DNA of 64,000 nt from Arcicella rigui (GTDB lineage Bacteria; Bacteroidota; Bacteroidia; Cytophagales; Spirosomataceae). Of this stretch, positions 45,190-55,100 are shown piece by piece. Made by a program: the position numbers and the translations under genes. Where the stretch lies: positions 163,526-227,525 of the forward strand of contig NZ_JAYFUM010000010.1 of the NCBI RefSeq assembly GCF_034929435.1, given 5' to 3'. The notes under the pieces were generated by a model. It made no database searches. It was not told the DNA's origin and worked only from the letters and a program-made list of their open reading frames with translations. Position 1 is the first letter of the stretch. Each line of letters starts with the position of its first letter.

Positions 45190-45229
45190 CATTAATCACT
45201 AAATCACTCATTCACTAAATCACTAATTA
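45190..45229. repeat. CACTAAATCACT simple repeat
   Basis: ATTAATCACTAAATCACTCA and TTCACTAAATCACTAATTAC form a short AT-rich near-tandem repeat between the DUF1080 and Gfo/Idh/MocA genes. A shorter relative (TTAATCACTAAAACACTACT) is at 56576-56595. Confidence 0.6.
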
Positions 45230-45233
45230 CATC

Positions 45234-46589
45234 TTACAACGTTTTAATCTTGATATTTTTAAATGAAACATTATCGCCGTGGTCTTGGATTAAGATATTG
45301 CCTTTTTCAGCAGCACCAAAACCATCGTATTTTGCATATTTACTTCTGGCTACTAAAGCTTTGAAAATATTGCTGTTACGTTCGTATTCTACTACTTTAA
45401 AACCATTTAACCAGTGTTGTACAATGTTGTTTGGCAATACAACCACTCTCGCCTGATTCCACTCGCCAATTTTACGTTGGAAACGTTTGTCTAATTTATA
45501 AGAAGGAATTAAATCATATAAACTCGACATAGTACGGTTGCCTACTGCTCCTAATTTTGCATCTGGATGTTTTTCATCATCAAGTACTTGGTACTCTAAA
45601 CCAATTCCTGATTTTCCATTTGAATCAAAAGCTTCGTTCACAAAGTATTTTACCCCAGAGTTTGCACCATCAGTCAATTTAAATTCAAAAGTTAATTCAA
45701 ATGCCCCGTACTGTTCGGTAGTTACGATGTCGTTTCCAGTTTCCGAACCATCAGACGGACTCACATTAATTGTTCCATCAACTACTTTCCAGTGAATCGT
45801 TGGCATAGTTGTTTGATGAACGCCTCTCCAACCTGTAAAATCTTTTCCGTTGAATAACAATTTTACGCCTTGAGCTTTTTCTTGTTCAGATAAAGTATTC
45901 AGAGTAAGATTGATAACTGGCGTATTGTCTGTCGGACGTGGTTTTAAATTTTCAGTTTGGATTCTGATATTTCTCCAACGAATTTCCATTCCTTCTGTCA
46001 TGTTTGCATAAATAGCATGAACCTGCAAAGCAATAAAACCTTTTGCCGTCATATCATCTACCAAATTGGCTACTGGTACATCATTCACCCAAGTACGGAT
46101 TACATTGCCGATGGCTTCTATACGATACTTGTTCCACTGTCCATTTCTTTTGAAAGCCTTTTTAGCCTCCGGATTAATGTTTGGAATATACAACCAGTCA
46201 CGACGAGCTTCGTCATAAATTCCACCCGACCAAGCACGGTCTGAAGGGTCAACTTCTGCTTGATAGCCATGAACTCTTCCATTCTGATAATCAGGATTTG
46301 AAAGGCTTCTGAACTGAATTCCTGAATTCATTCCTTCGGCAACATTCAATTCAAGTTCTAAAATAAAATCACCATATTCCTTTTCAGTTGCTAAAAATGA
46401 ATTAGGCGTATCTTTTACCGTAGTACCTACGATTTCGCCATTTCTGACACTATATTTTGCTTTTCCGCCCAATTGTTTAAAACCATTTAAGGTTTTACCA
46501 TCAAATAATTTCGTCCATTTTTCCTGAGAAAAAGCCGAAAATGATAACACCGTGACGATGAATAGAGTACTTAAAAACTTTTGTTTCAT
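45234..46589 (-). CDS. Secreted protein with two DUF1080 (3-keto-disaccharide hydrolase-like) domains
   Basis: 451 aa, signal peptide MKQKFLSTLFIVTVLSFSAFSQ. Two tandem DUF1080 concanavalin-like domains: the first opens KWTKLFDGKTLNGFKQLGG (about 24-215), the second VKLLFNGKDFTGWRGVHQTT (about 235-450); both contain the GA/GDF-ELEF-- core and G-NSGI-F/GVKYF strand. The family includes enzymes hydrolysing 3-keto-glycosides made by Gfo/Idh/MocA-type dehydrogenases, which fits its neighbour. Two domains in one chain are less usual than one. Confidence 0.92.
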   Translation of the reverse strand: MKQKFLSTLFIVTVLSFSAFSQEKWTKLFDGKTLNGFKQLGGKAKYSVRNGEIVGTTVKDTPNSFLATEKEYGDFILELELNVAEGMNSGIQFRSLSNPDYQNGRVHGYQAEVDPSDRAWSGGIYDEARRDWLYIPNINPEAKKAFKRNGQWNKYRIEAIGNVIRTWVNDVPVANLVDDMTAKGFIALQVHAIYANMTEGMEIRWRNIRIQTENLKPRPTDNTPVINLTLNTLSEQEKAQGVKLLFNGKDFTGWRGVHQTTMPTIHWKVVDGTINVSPSDGSETGNDIVTTEQYGAFELTFEFKLTDGANSGVKYFVNEAFDSNGKSGIGLEYQVLDDEKHPDAKLGAVGNRTMSSLYDLIPSYKLDKRFQRKIGEWNQARVVVLPNNIVQHWLNGFKVVEYERNSNIFKALVARSKYAKYDGFGAAEKGNILIQDHGDNVSFKNIKIKTL

Positions 46590-46689
46590 TGTTTATTAAA
46601 GATTGGATTTACTCCTATTAAAGTATAGAAAATCTTATTTATACTTGATTTTACAAAAGAATCTTAAAGGGTCTGTGGGGATTGTCTCT

Positions 46690-46708
46690 TTTGTGATTGC
46701 ATCACAAA
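46690..46708. promoter_or_regulatory. TTTGTGAT-TGC-ATCACAAA palindrome upstream of the DUF1080 gene
   Basis: A perfect 8+8-bp palindrome with 3-bp centre, 101 nt before the DUF1080 start and partly inside the T run of the lactonase terminator. The half-site resembles CRP/FNR-type operators (TGTGA...TCACA), though the centre is 5 bp rather than 6. Could be an operator or just a second hairpin. Confidence 0.5.
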
Positions 46709-46743
46709 TAAAAAACCACTTCCAAGACCAGTCTCAGAAGCGG
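46706..46743 (-). terminator. Terminator of the SMP-30 lactonase gene
   Basis: On the minus strand CCGCTTCTGAGAC pairs with GTCTTGGAAGTGG (13 bp with three wobbles), followed by TTTTTTATTT. It lies 32-70 nt past the stop at 46775 and separates the lactonase from the DUF1080 transcript. Confidence 0.8.
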
Positions 46744-46774
46744 AAACTCCTCACTCACCATTCAGCACTCCAAA

Positions 46775-47680
46775 TTACTCCACTCCTTTTACTTGCATCT
46801 GCAAAGTGTAAATGGACTCAGAAGCGGTAATGAATAAAGTTTTACGATCTTTGCCACCAAAACAAATATTTCCGACCCAATTTGAAGGCACTGGAATGTT
46901 GCCCAATTTTTCACCTTCTTTGTTATAAATTGTCACGCCTCTGCCTGTCAAATATAAATTTCCTTGACTATCCAAAGTTATTCCATCTGAACCCATCGGT
47001 GCAAAAAGCTGACGATTTGCCAAAGTTCCATCCGCTTGAATTTCGTATCTGTACGTTTTACTATCACGAATATCGGCTACAAATAAATACTTGCCATCGG
47101 GAGTTCCCACAATACCGTTAGGTTGTTTGAGGTCGCCGTCCACAAGGATTACCTCTTTTGTACCTTTGGCTAAATAATACACATTTTGTTTGTCGATTTC
47201 GGGCTTTTTTCTTGTCCAATAATCACGCTGATAATATGGGTCGGTGAAGTAAATGCCACCTTTGGGGTCAATCCATAAATCATTGGGGCCATTGGCTTTT
47301 AGTCCTTTGATGTTATCCAACAAAACCGATACTTTTCCTTTATCAATTGCCCAAAGCTCATTTTTTTCGTCGGCACAAGCGATTATTCTTCCTTTTTTAT
47401 CCACATACAATCCATTTGAACGACCCGTTTTATCCATAAAAAGACTCAGTTTTCCATCTGCACTGTATTTCCAGATTTTATCATTCGGTTGGTCTGTAAA
47501 GAAAATATTTCCTTTTTTATCCACCGCTGGCCCTTCGGTAAAAGTAAATTGCTTAGATACTTGCACCAAGGAAGCCCCTTTTTGAACAAGATTCAAGGCA
47601 GCAATATCATCATTCGACTGTGCCAACAATAATTGATTCGACAACAAGAGTACGGCAAGTACACGGCTAAACTTTATCAT
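46775..47680 (-). CDS. SMP-30/gluconolactonase family protein, exported
   Basis: 301 aa, signal peptide MIKFSRVLAVLLLSNQLLLAQ. A six-bladed propeller of the SMP-30 family: metal ligand Glu in FTEGPAVDKKGNIFFTD, NGLYVDKKGRI, the Asn ligand in GPNDLWIDPKGGIYFTDPYY, NGIVGTPDGKYLFVAD, and the catalytic Asp in GSDGITLDSQGNLYLTG. Hydrolyses sugar lactones in the periplasm. With the oxidoreductase and DUF1080 genes it suggests oxidative sugar breakdown outside the cytoplasm. Confidence 0.92.
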   Translation of the reverse strand: MIKFSRVLAVLLLSNQLLLAQSNDDIAALNLVQKGASLVQVSKQFTFTEGPAVDKKGNIFFTDQPNDKIWKYSADGKLSLFMDKTGRSNGLYVDKKGRIIACADEKNELWAIDKGKVSVLLDNIKGLKANGPNDLWIDPKGGIYFTDPYYQRDYWTRKKPEIDKQNVYYLAKGTKEVILVDGDLKQPNGIVGTPDGKYLFVADIRDSKTYRYEIQADGTLANRQLFAPMGSDGITLDSQGNLYLTGRGVTIYNKEGEKLGNIPVPSNWVGNICFGGKDRKTLFITASESIYTLQMQVKGVE

Positions 47681-47934
47681 ATTTATTAGGATTGTTTAAA
47701 CTAAAAAAGCAAGTTACAGCTTTGTACCTTGCTTTCTGGGGAGATTTGTGGGGTTTGGGGGTATTTAGAAATCAAAGAAGTGGCACATGATGACAGAATT
47801 AATAGTAAGAATAGCTATAAAAATATTGACAATAGTAAATTTCTACAAAGCACATATAAAATCTACTCTTTCATATATATTCAAACCGACACCAGTTTAT
47901 CAAAAAGCACACGTATTGATAGCGAGGCATTTTA

Positions 47935-48621
47935 TTATCGTCTTAAATTTCTATTTAACTCTTCGACCAATTCATAAACTTTTGTAACTGGATTTTGTTC
48001 GTGATATGGAAGATGTTGCTGTTCTTCAAATAAAGTTCTTGCTCTGTCAATGGCATTTTGTTGGGAAGCATTACTATCATTGTTCAGAATTGAGTACAAC
48101 TTCAAACAAAAGTCATATTTCTTGCCATCTTTGACATAATTCATTCCAAATCGCTTCCCAAGTTCATTGTAGTAAAAAGTTCGTAAGTGTTGAGCTTTTG
48201 AGAGATTATAATGTAGATAAAACCACAGTTCAAATGCGTCATTTGAATATGCCACTTTGTATCCAAGTTGTAAGGCACTGGAAATGGCATTATCAAAATC
48301 TGCAAACTCATCAGCTCCTCGCTTAACATCCATATCAAATACACACCAAACTTCAATGTCCTCATCATCTAAACTATCAACAATGTCATTTGTTGATTCT
48401 ACTAATTTAAGCTTTGATTCTCCTTTTAAATCAATAGCTTTTACTTCGACACCTAATACGGGAAAAGATTTAAAATAGAGCTTCTCCGTTTGTCCTTCGC
48501 AAACAATCAGAATTGTTTTGTTTTTGGGAATAGAATCAATTCTATAGCCTGTTGGTTTGGACTTCTTATTCCAAGCCTTATTTTGGTCTGTAACCTTAAT
48601 AGCTTTCGTACTTTTAGGCAT
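47935..48621 (-). CDS. RloB family protein (AbiLii-type, TOPRIM-like)
   Basis: 228 aa. The core ILIVCEGQTEKLYFKSFPV (Glu near residue 43) and VWCVFDMDVKRGADEFADFD (D-x-D) form a TOPRIM-like nuclease site, as in RloB and in AbiLii of lactococcal phage defence. The Lys-rich head is typical. Its ATG overlaps the RloA stop by one base (TAATG), so translation is coupled. Acts with the ATPase in abortive infection, by family knowledge. The 47681-47934 gap carries a weak hairpin near 47705-47737 and nothing else. Confidence 0.9.
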   Translation of the reverse strand: MPKSTKAIKVTDQNKAWNKKSKPTGYRIDSIPKNKTILIVCEGQTEKLYFKSFPVLGVEVKAIDLKGESKLKLVESTNDIVDSLDDEDIEVWCVFDMDVKRGADEFADFDNAISSALQLGYKVAYSNDAFELWFYLHYNLSKAQHLRTFYYNELGKRFGMNYVKDGKKYDFCLKLYSILNNDSNASQQNAIDRARTLFEEQQHLPYHEQNPVTKVYELVEELNRNLRR

Positions 48622-49907
48622 TATTCAAAGGTTATTAAGTTAGTAAAATCACCTAAAAATGGAATTGCACCATATTTACCTTGAATATAATCTTTTTCAA
48701 AAGACGCATCATTTCGAACACCTTTAATTTCAACTAAAGTATAAAGATGACTAACACCAAATTTATCTTTTTCAACGAAATCAATTTGGTCTCGTCTCAA
48801 TAAATCAGATGATAACAGATTCGTATCATGAGTTGTAAAAATAAGTTGGGCATTTTTATTTTCATTTGAATTATAAAGTTCTACAATTTTTTTTGTCAAT
48901 AAAGGATGAAATCTTGAGTCAAACTCGTCAATAACGATAGGAACGCCTTCTTTTAATGACCTATAAATAAATGGACTTAATTCAAACATTTTCCTAGTAC
49001 CTTCTGACTCTTGATTACCAAATGAAAAATCACTTTTTCTTAAAGGTTTAAGATTAGCATCAAATTGAGTTCTACTGGAAACAATTATTTTACCCTTTTT
49101 TAACTCGTGCTCTACATCTTCTTCTACATTATCAGTAAAATTTTCTTTTGTGATTTCAACTGTTTCTAAATCTTCAATGCCGGTGTCTGCTTTTTTTAAA
49201 AAGTTTAAAATAAATTTCTTTTTGATGGCATCACTTAAAGATTCGCCTGCAAAACTGTACATTCCTCGATGACCTAAGCCACTGATAATTGAAATAGAGG
49301 AAATAGATTTAAAAATTTGCTTTGATAATTTAGCAAATCCTGTCGAATTCAAATGTGTTAAAAATAAGGATGTATCTGTAAAAATTTGGTTCTCTGAATT
49401 TTCAAATAACTTTTGATACAAAAGCCCTTCCTCAAAATGTGTTTTACTAATTTCTACAATTTCATTATTTTCTCTAATAAACAAGGGCTGTTCTCTTTTG
49501 TTAGGGGTAGAAAAAAGCCATTCACTTTTGATAGATTTGTCATCTGCCTCAAAACCGTACCTATACCGAATACCCTCAACTCGAAAAATTAGTTGAAAGA
49601 AAGTAGGTTGATTGACGGTTTCAGTAGATAATTGAAAGGCTTCAATTAAGCTTAACACTTCTTCCTCCTTGACTGAATCTCTAATAATTCTAAGAAAAGC
49701 CACCAACGCCTTCACTACATTACTTTTACCACTGGCATTTGCACCATAAATTGCTTTTGACTTAATTAGACTTAAATCATTATTAATAGGGAAGATATTA
49801 TTTGTGTCAAGCAAAGGATTCTTTGATTTAATCTTTGCTGCTGTCAAATTCAAAGTTTGAATGTCTTTGAACGACCAAAAGTTACCGAAAGTAAATTCCT
49901 CAATCAT
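48621..49907 (-). CDS. RloA family AAA ATPase (AbiLi-type)
   Basis: 428 aa, ABC/SMC-like AAA of the RloA/AAA_15 group: MIEEFTFGNFWSFKDIQTLN opening, Walker A YGANASGKSNVVKALVAF (G55-S62), signature-like region near FGNQESEGTRKMFELSPFIY, Walker B VPIVIDEFDSRFHPLL, and the switch His in LIFTTHDTNLLSSDLL. No nuclease domain of its own; the partner RloB supplies it. The pair matches AbiL/RloAB abortive-infection modules. Divergent from nothing; 216 bp of plain AT-rich DNA separate it from the hydrolase gene downstream of 50124. Confidence 0.9.
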   Translation of the reverse strand: MIEEFTFGNFWSFKDIQTLNLTAAKIKSKNPLLDTNNIFPINNDLSLIKSKAIYGANASGKSNVVKALVAFLRIIRDSVKEEEVLSLIEAFQLSTETVNQPTFFQLIFRVEGIRYRYGFEADDKSIKSEWLFSTPNKREQPLFIRENNEIVEISKTHFEEGLLYQKLFENSENQIFTDTSLFLTHLNSTGFAKLSKQIFKSISSISIISGLGHRGMYSFAGESLSDAIKKKFILNFLKKADTGIEDLETVEITKENFTDNVEEDVEHELKKGKIIVSSRTQFDANLKPLRKSDFSFGNQESEGTRKMFELSPFIYRSLKEGVPIVIDEFDSRFHPLLTKKIVELYNSNENKNAQLIFTTHDTNLLSSDLLRRDQIDFVEKDKFGVSHLYTLVEIKGVRNDASFEKDYIQGKYGAIPFLGDFTNLITFE

Positions 49908-50123
49908 TCCTTAATTAGATATTTGAGATTATTTCACAAATATAAATATAAGAAACGCATTTTACTCATTTAACTAATATTTTTTAAGGTCATAGTTAGG
50001 TTCGTTTACCGCCAACTTACTAATATTGTGAAAACCGTGCAGACACTATCGCCTATTTTATATAAGTTGTTTTTTATATACCAATCGCTTTTTACCTAAT
50101 AGCTATCTTAAAAAGATTTTCAA

Positions 50124-50888
50124 TCATTTAAAAAAAGCCAAGACATAATACTGCATCTCCTTGCGTTGTAGCTCATTAGCATTATCGTCCATTTCATTAT
50201 GAGTGGTGTTGGCTAATTTGATGATGGTTATTTTATGCCTTTTTATTGCTTCTTCTGTTGGCAAAACACCCTCGTCTGCTGGCTGGTCGCTCGACCGCAA
50301 GGAGTAAACTTTAGGCTTTTTCGTTCTTGGCAATGCCATTCTTCTATTATCCAACGTAATTATTTTCTCAATGATGTTGGGGTACTTCTGAGGAAAAAGA
50401 GCCGTCATATCTCCACCATTTGAATGCCCGATTAAAGTAATGTGCTTATAGTTTAGGTCGGGATTTGTCTTTTTGAGTTGGTTGATGACAAACAAAATAT
50501 TATCAGCACCACGTTCCCAAAATGGTCGCCTAACGATTTGTGGTTTCCCCGTCAATGGCAATAAACTATCAGTACTAAGCTCGTGTTGAATACTTATTAC
50601 CCAAAAACCTTTTGAAGCTAAAAACTCCGTGAGGTAAGAATATGCCAAATAGTCGCCACCTTTGTTTTGTCCGTACCCGTGACTAAAAATAACAATATTT
50701 CGTTTACTTGTTTTTGAGTCGTTTACAGGTTTGTAAATGGCAACAGGAATGGCTCTTTGCCGACTTTGGTCGAACCATTGCAAAGTATCCAAACCAACAG
50801 CGAACACCTTTTTCTTTTCAACGTGTTTTTCTGATGTAGCACAACTTGTCAACAATCCGAATATAAAAATATAGATGAACCTTCTCAT
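50124..50888 (-). CDS. Alpha/beta hydrolase lipoprotein
   Basis: 254 aa with a lipoprotein signal (FGLLTSC, Cys16). HGYGQNKGGDYLAYSYLTEF is the oxyanion-side loop, GHSNGG (154-159) the nucleophile elbow with Ser156, and a Thr-His-Asn segment (LANTTHNEMDDN) near the end offers the catalytic His. Fits the PAF-acetylhydrolase/dienelactone-like esterase group. Substrate unknown. It is 58 nt downstream of the propeller lipoprotein gene and may be co-transcribed. Confidence 0.85.
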   Translation of the reverse strand: MRRFIYIFIFGLLTSCATSEKHVEKKKVFAVGLDTLQWFDQSRQRAIPVAIYKPVNDSKTSKRNIVIFSHGYGQNKGGDYLAYSYLTEFLASKGFWVISIQHELSTDSLLPLTGKPQIVRRPFWERGADNILFVINQLKKTNPDLNYKHITLIGHSNGGDMTALFPQKYPNIIEKIITLDNRRMALPRTKKPKVYSLRSSDQPADEGVLPTEEAIKRHKITIIKLANTTHNEMDDNANELQRKEMQYYVLAFFK

Positions 50889-50946
50889 TTATTCTGTCTT
50901 AAAATTCCTTTATCTTGCCTTAGCACTCTTTTCCCAATCCTTTATT

Positions 50947-52038
50947 TCACCAAGGACCATTCTGCTTCACTTGATAAAATTGAGTGCCGTTGAATCTATA
51001 AAGTCCGCCTCCTGCACCCCACCACATATTTCCTAATTTATCTTGAAACATACTTTGTACACAACAATTTATCCCGTCGGCAGTGGTAAATACCTTAAAA
51101 GCTTTGGGATTTGGCAGTGGAATTGATGGGTCAAATCTGGTAGTGCTGCCACGTGCTGTAATCCATATAATACCCGAATCTTCTATAATTATCCCCCAAA
51201 ACTCTGTACCGCCTAAGCCGTCTTTGGGCGTATATTCGGTAAAAGTTTTACCGTCAAATTTACAGATACCGTTTTTCATGGTAAACCACAACATATTGCC
51301 CTTTTTGTCTTGTGCGATGCCTCCTGCATAGTTCTCGCCCAAGCCTTCTTTTTCGTTGAAATTGACAATCGTTTTGCCATCATAACGAAACACACCTTTA
51401 TTAGATGAAGCAAACCAAATATTCCCATCTTTGTCCTCCATAATGCCTGCAACATTGATAGGCGGAAGCAAAGTAAATAAGGAAAAAGATGGATTACCCA
51501 AGCTATCGGCTAATGGATTATACTGATAAACTCCGCCATGTGTACCTACCCAAACCATCCCCGATTTATCAACAAGAATACTTTTTCGACTAATGTCGAT
51601 ATGATTTAGCCCATCTTTCTGATTATAATTTCTAAATCTTTTACCGACTGCCAATTTGGAATCATACTTATATACTCCTTGGTCTGTGCCAAACCACATA
51701 TTACCCTTTTTGTCTTCATTAATGGAAAAAACAGACTTGCTTTCAAAACCATCAGGATTAGCAAAATAGGTTAAAGCTGCTTTGTCGTACCTCACTACGC
51801 CTTCGCCAAGAGTGCCAAACCATAAATTCCCTTTGGAGTCCTCAAAAATACTGCGGATGTATTGACTCACTAAAGTAGTGTCAAAATCAGGAGCTAATCC
51901 CACTGATTTAAAGTTTTTAATTACTCTTGGACTTGGCTTGGAAGCAGTTGAGGCATTGAGCGTACTGTTCTTTTCTTGTCCGTGGCAAGCAGTAACAATT
52001 ATCAAAAAGCTAAAAAGTACTATTTTGTTCAGTGTCAT
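50947..52038 (-). CDS. Lipoprotein with two-component-regulator-type propeller repeats
   Basis: 363 aa; lipobox VTAC in LIIVTACHGQ. About seven Reg_prop repeats: IRSIFEDSKGNLWFGTLGEG, VFSINEDKKGNMWFGTDQGV, KSILVDKSGMVWVGTHGGVY, GIMEDKDGNIWFASSNKGVF and so on, forming one propeller. Stand-alone sensor domain without histidine kinase, so not a hybrid two-component protein. It is anchored to a membrane and its ligand is unknown. Confidence 0.88.
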   Translation of the reverse strand: MTLNKIVLFSFLIIVTACHGQEKNSTLNASTASKPSPRVIKNFKSVGLAPDFDTTLVSQYIRSIFEDSKGNLWFGTLGEGVVRYDKAALTYFANPDGFESKSVFSINEDKKGNMWFGTDQGVYKYDSKLAVGKRFRNYNQKDGLNHIDISRKSILVDKSGMVWVGTHGGVYQYNPLADSLGNPSFSLFTLLPPINVAGIMEDKDGNIWFASSNKGVFRYDGKTIVNFNEKEGLGENYAGGIAQDKKGNMLWFTMKNGICKFDGKTFTEYTPKDGLGGTEFWGIIIEDSGIIWITARGSTTRFDPSIPLPNPKAFKVFTTADGINCCVQSMFQDKLGNMWWGAGGGLYRFNGTQFYQVKQNGPW

Positions 52039-52092
52039 AATTTTTGGGGTTTTTACTGTTTTAGGATTTTTATAAAAATGCTAAAAGAAAAA

Positions 52093-52162
52093 TTGCCCGT
52101 GTGGACACGGGCAACGGCAGAGAATCCCAATCCATGTACTTTGCAAAGCACATGGATTGGGA
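52093..52162 (-). terminator. Two consecutive hairpins ending the amidohydrolase transcript
   Basis: TTGCCCGTGT-GG-ACACGGGCAA at 52093-52114 is a perfect 10-bp stem; on the minus strand it is followed by TTTTTCTTTT. A second hairpin at 52125-52162 (TCCCAATCCATGTACTTTGC against GCAAAGCACATGGATTGGGA, one mismatch) comes first on the transcript. Confidence 0.8.
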
Positions 52163-52179
52163 AAAACTTTATTAATTTA

Positions 52180-55100
52180 CTACTCCTTAACTCCCGTATT
52201 CTCAGCAGGTTTTTCAAATTCCCATTCGCTTCTAATCAGTTTGTTTTGGCTTGGATATACTTCGTTTAAGGTGTTAGCATCGTAAATTCTACCATTTTTC
52301 ATTACCATTTTTAAAGTATTTGAATGGCGAATGTTTTCTAAAGGATTTTTATCCATGATTAATAAATCGGCTAATTTTCCTTTTTCGATACTCCCCAAAT
52401 CTTTATCTAAACCTAAAGCAGTTGCTCCAAGAATGGTTGATACTTTTAAGGCATCAAGGTTTTTCATGCCTCCGCTTTGCATCGACCATAATTCCCAATG
52501 ATAACCCAAACCTTGAAATTCTCCGTGACTACCGATACCTGCCAACGAACCATTTTCTACCATTGATTTCATCGACTTGGCGTGTTTCTGAAAAACGTGT
52601 TCTTCTGGCAAGAACCAACCTGTTACTCTACGAGTTTTTTCGGCCAATTCTTCATAAGGCATAAAGTATTGCATCTTTTTGTCGTGATAGGGATTCTCTG
52701 TTTCAAAGTAGAAAATCTCAGCAAAAGGCCCGCCGTAAGCGACTAACAAAGTAGGCGTTACTGCCATTTTAGAGTAAGCGATAGATTTCACTACATCGTT
52801 GTACAATGGATACACTGGAATAGCGTGTTCGTGTCCGGGATAGCCATCCAACATATTGGTCATGTTCAGTTTGTAGTTCAAACCGCCTTCGGTGGTTGGC
52901 ATTAGTTTTTGGTCTTTTGCCGCTTTGATAATCCATTGACGAGTTTGTCGATTGCCCGTCAAATACATTTTGATGTACTTGGTGTTGTAATATTTGCTGT
53001 ATTGCTTCAAGGCATTGATTGCTCCTGTTGAATCTTTGATATTGTAAGACCAGAAACCAACGCCCGGCCCAGTTGAATAGATTCTTGGCCCAGCCATTTT
53101 ACCTGCATCCACCATGTCACTATAAGTAAGCACGTCGGTAGTTGCCGTTTGTGGGTCACGAGTAGTGGTTACGCCATAAGCTAAATTAGTCGCATAAATC
53201 CATACTTGGTTTTTCTGAATGCCCCATTGTGGCCACATGTGCGAATGTGTATCTACAAAGCCCGGTGTGATGGTTTTGCCTTTTACGTCGATTACTTTGG
53301 CATTCCCAACGCCTTTCAGACTTCCACTTTTCCCTACTGCTTTTATTCGGTTGTTTTCTATCAAAATATCTCCATTTTCTATCACTTCATTACCATTCAT
53401 CGTAATGATTCTTCCGCCTTTCAACAATACATTTCCTGTCGGAATATCTTTGGTGAAGTATAATTTAATCTCTGTTTCTTCTGGCTTGTAAGTATCCGCT
53501 TTTTTAACGGCTACTTTTTTCGTGGCTGAATCTGCTTTGGCTTTTACATCTACTTTAATTTTCAAAGTATCAGTTTTTACTTTGTTCAAAGAATCTGCCT
53601 TTGCTTTTTCTTGTGCTTTTTTAGCGGTTTTTACACTGTCTTCAAAAGCTTTTGATTTGTCTAAATCATACACAAAATGAAAGCGACCTAAAGACCAATG
53701 TACTTTCTTCGCATCGCTCGACCAAGCTGGAAACTCCCCTCCTATTTCTGTTAATTTCTGTGCTGGAAACTGTGCAGAACTTGGGTCTGAAACAGAAATA
53801 TTAACCGTTTTTCCTGTTTTAGGAATCGTCATTACATAAATATCATTGTTGACTTGTGCCAAAGCTTTATCTCCATCAGGCGACATCAATACTTGTGACG
53901 CATTTGACGCTCTGTTTACTTCCATTGCTTCCGCCATTTTTTCTCCCAACATACAATTATGCACATAATCTTCACCTTCGATACTCATGCCATAAGTAGT
54001 GATTCCCGTAATTTTTGCATGCACTTTTTCGTCTGTTCCATCCCATTTAATTGACTGTAAAGAACCGTCACCGCCGCTTAAATAGATTCTATCAGAATTT
54101 TTCACAAAATGAGGCGTACTTCTACCTTGTGCTTCGTCGATGACAGTAATTACTCCGCCTTTGGCATCAATCCAACAAATTTCGTCTTCTGAACTATTAG
54201 CAACTGGGCCAACGGATTCTTTGAAAGTACGCATTTTGCTACGAATGAAAACGATTTTATCATCTTTCTGCGAGAAAACGGGTTGCGAATACAAAGCTGG
54301 CACTGACGTTAGTTTTTGTACGTTTGGCGTTCCGCTGGTATTTACTTTATAAAGATGACCACCTTCGGCAGTCCAAGTAATAAAGGCGATTTGCGTTCCA
54401 TCGTTCGACCAAATAGGATTTGCTTCAGTAAATTCATGATTCGTAATTCTGCGTGGCGTTCCGTTTGGATAATCTGCCACATACAAACGGTTCAAAGAAG
54501 TAAAAGCTAATTGCTTGCCATTTGGCGAAGGAACGGCATCACGAATTTGTGAAATTAAGGTTTGAGTAGTATCTGAAATAGGATACTTAAACTCTAATCT
54601 TGGTCCCATTTCCAAATCCATATCAACACTAAATGGAATCTGTACAGGGTTTCCGCCATTGATAGCAATTTTGTAAATCTTTCCGCCATAAGAAGCAATT
54701 AAAGCCTGATTATCAGGCGTGAAAGACATTGCAGGCAACACGCCCATCGTTGCGATTGACTCCTGTTCGTCTCTTTGTACTGGGTAAGCCAGCCATTTTT
54801 CATCACCACTTTCCAGATTTCTTAATACCAAACCCGTTTTTTCTTCAAAGCGAGAACCATACACCAACCATTTGCCATCGCCCGACAAAGTAGGCGAAAA
54901 TGCCGAACCATATCTTGAAGTAATGGTAGTACGTTTGGCATTGTCACGGTCGTAAACGCCAATTTGGTACTGTGGCATCATGGCGTTATAATTCCATGCA
55001 CCCGAACGTTGCGAGAAGTAGATGTATCTTCCGTCGGGACTTACGGCTGGGTCGATGGTTTTTAAATTGGTAGGTTGGTCAATTAATTGAACGCCTCCGC

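Noticed and set aside
47729..47987. Plus-strand frames of 66-82 codons between the lactonase and RloB
   Set aside because: They overlap the end of RloB in antisense and show no domain or start signal.
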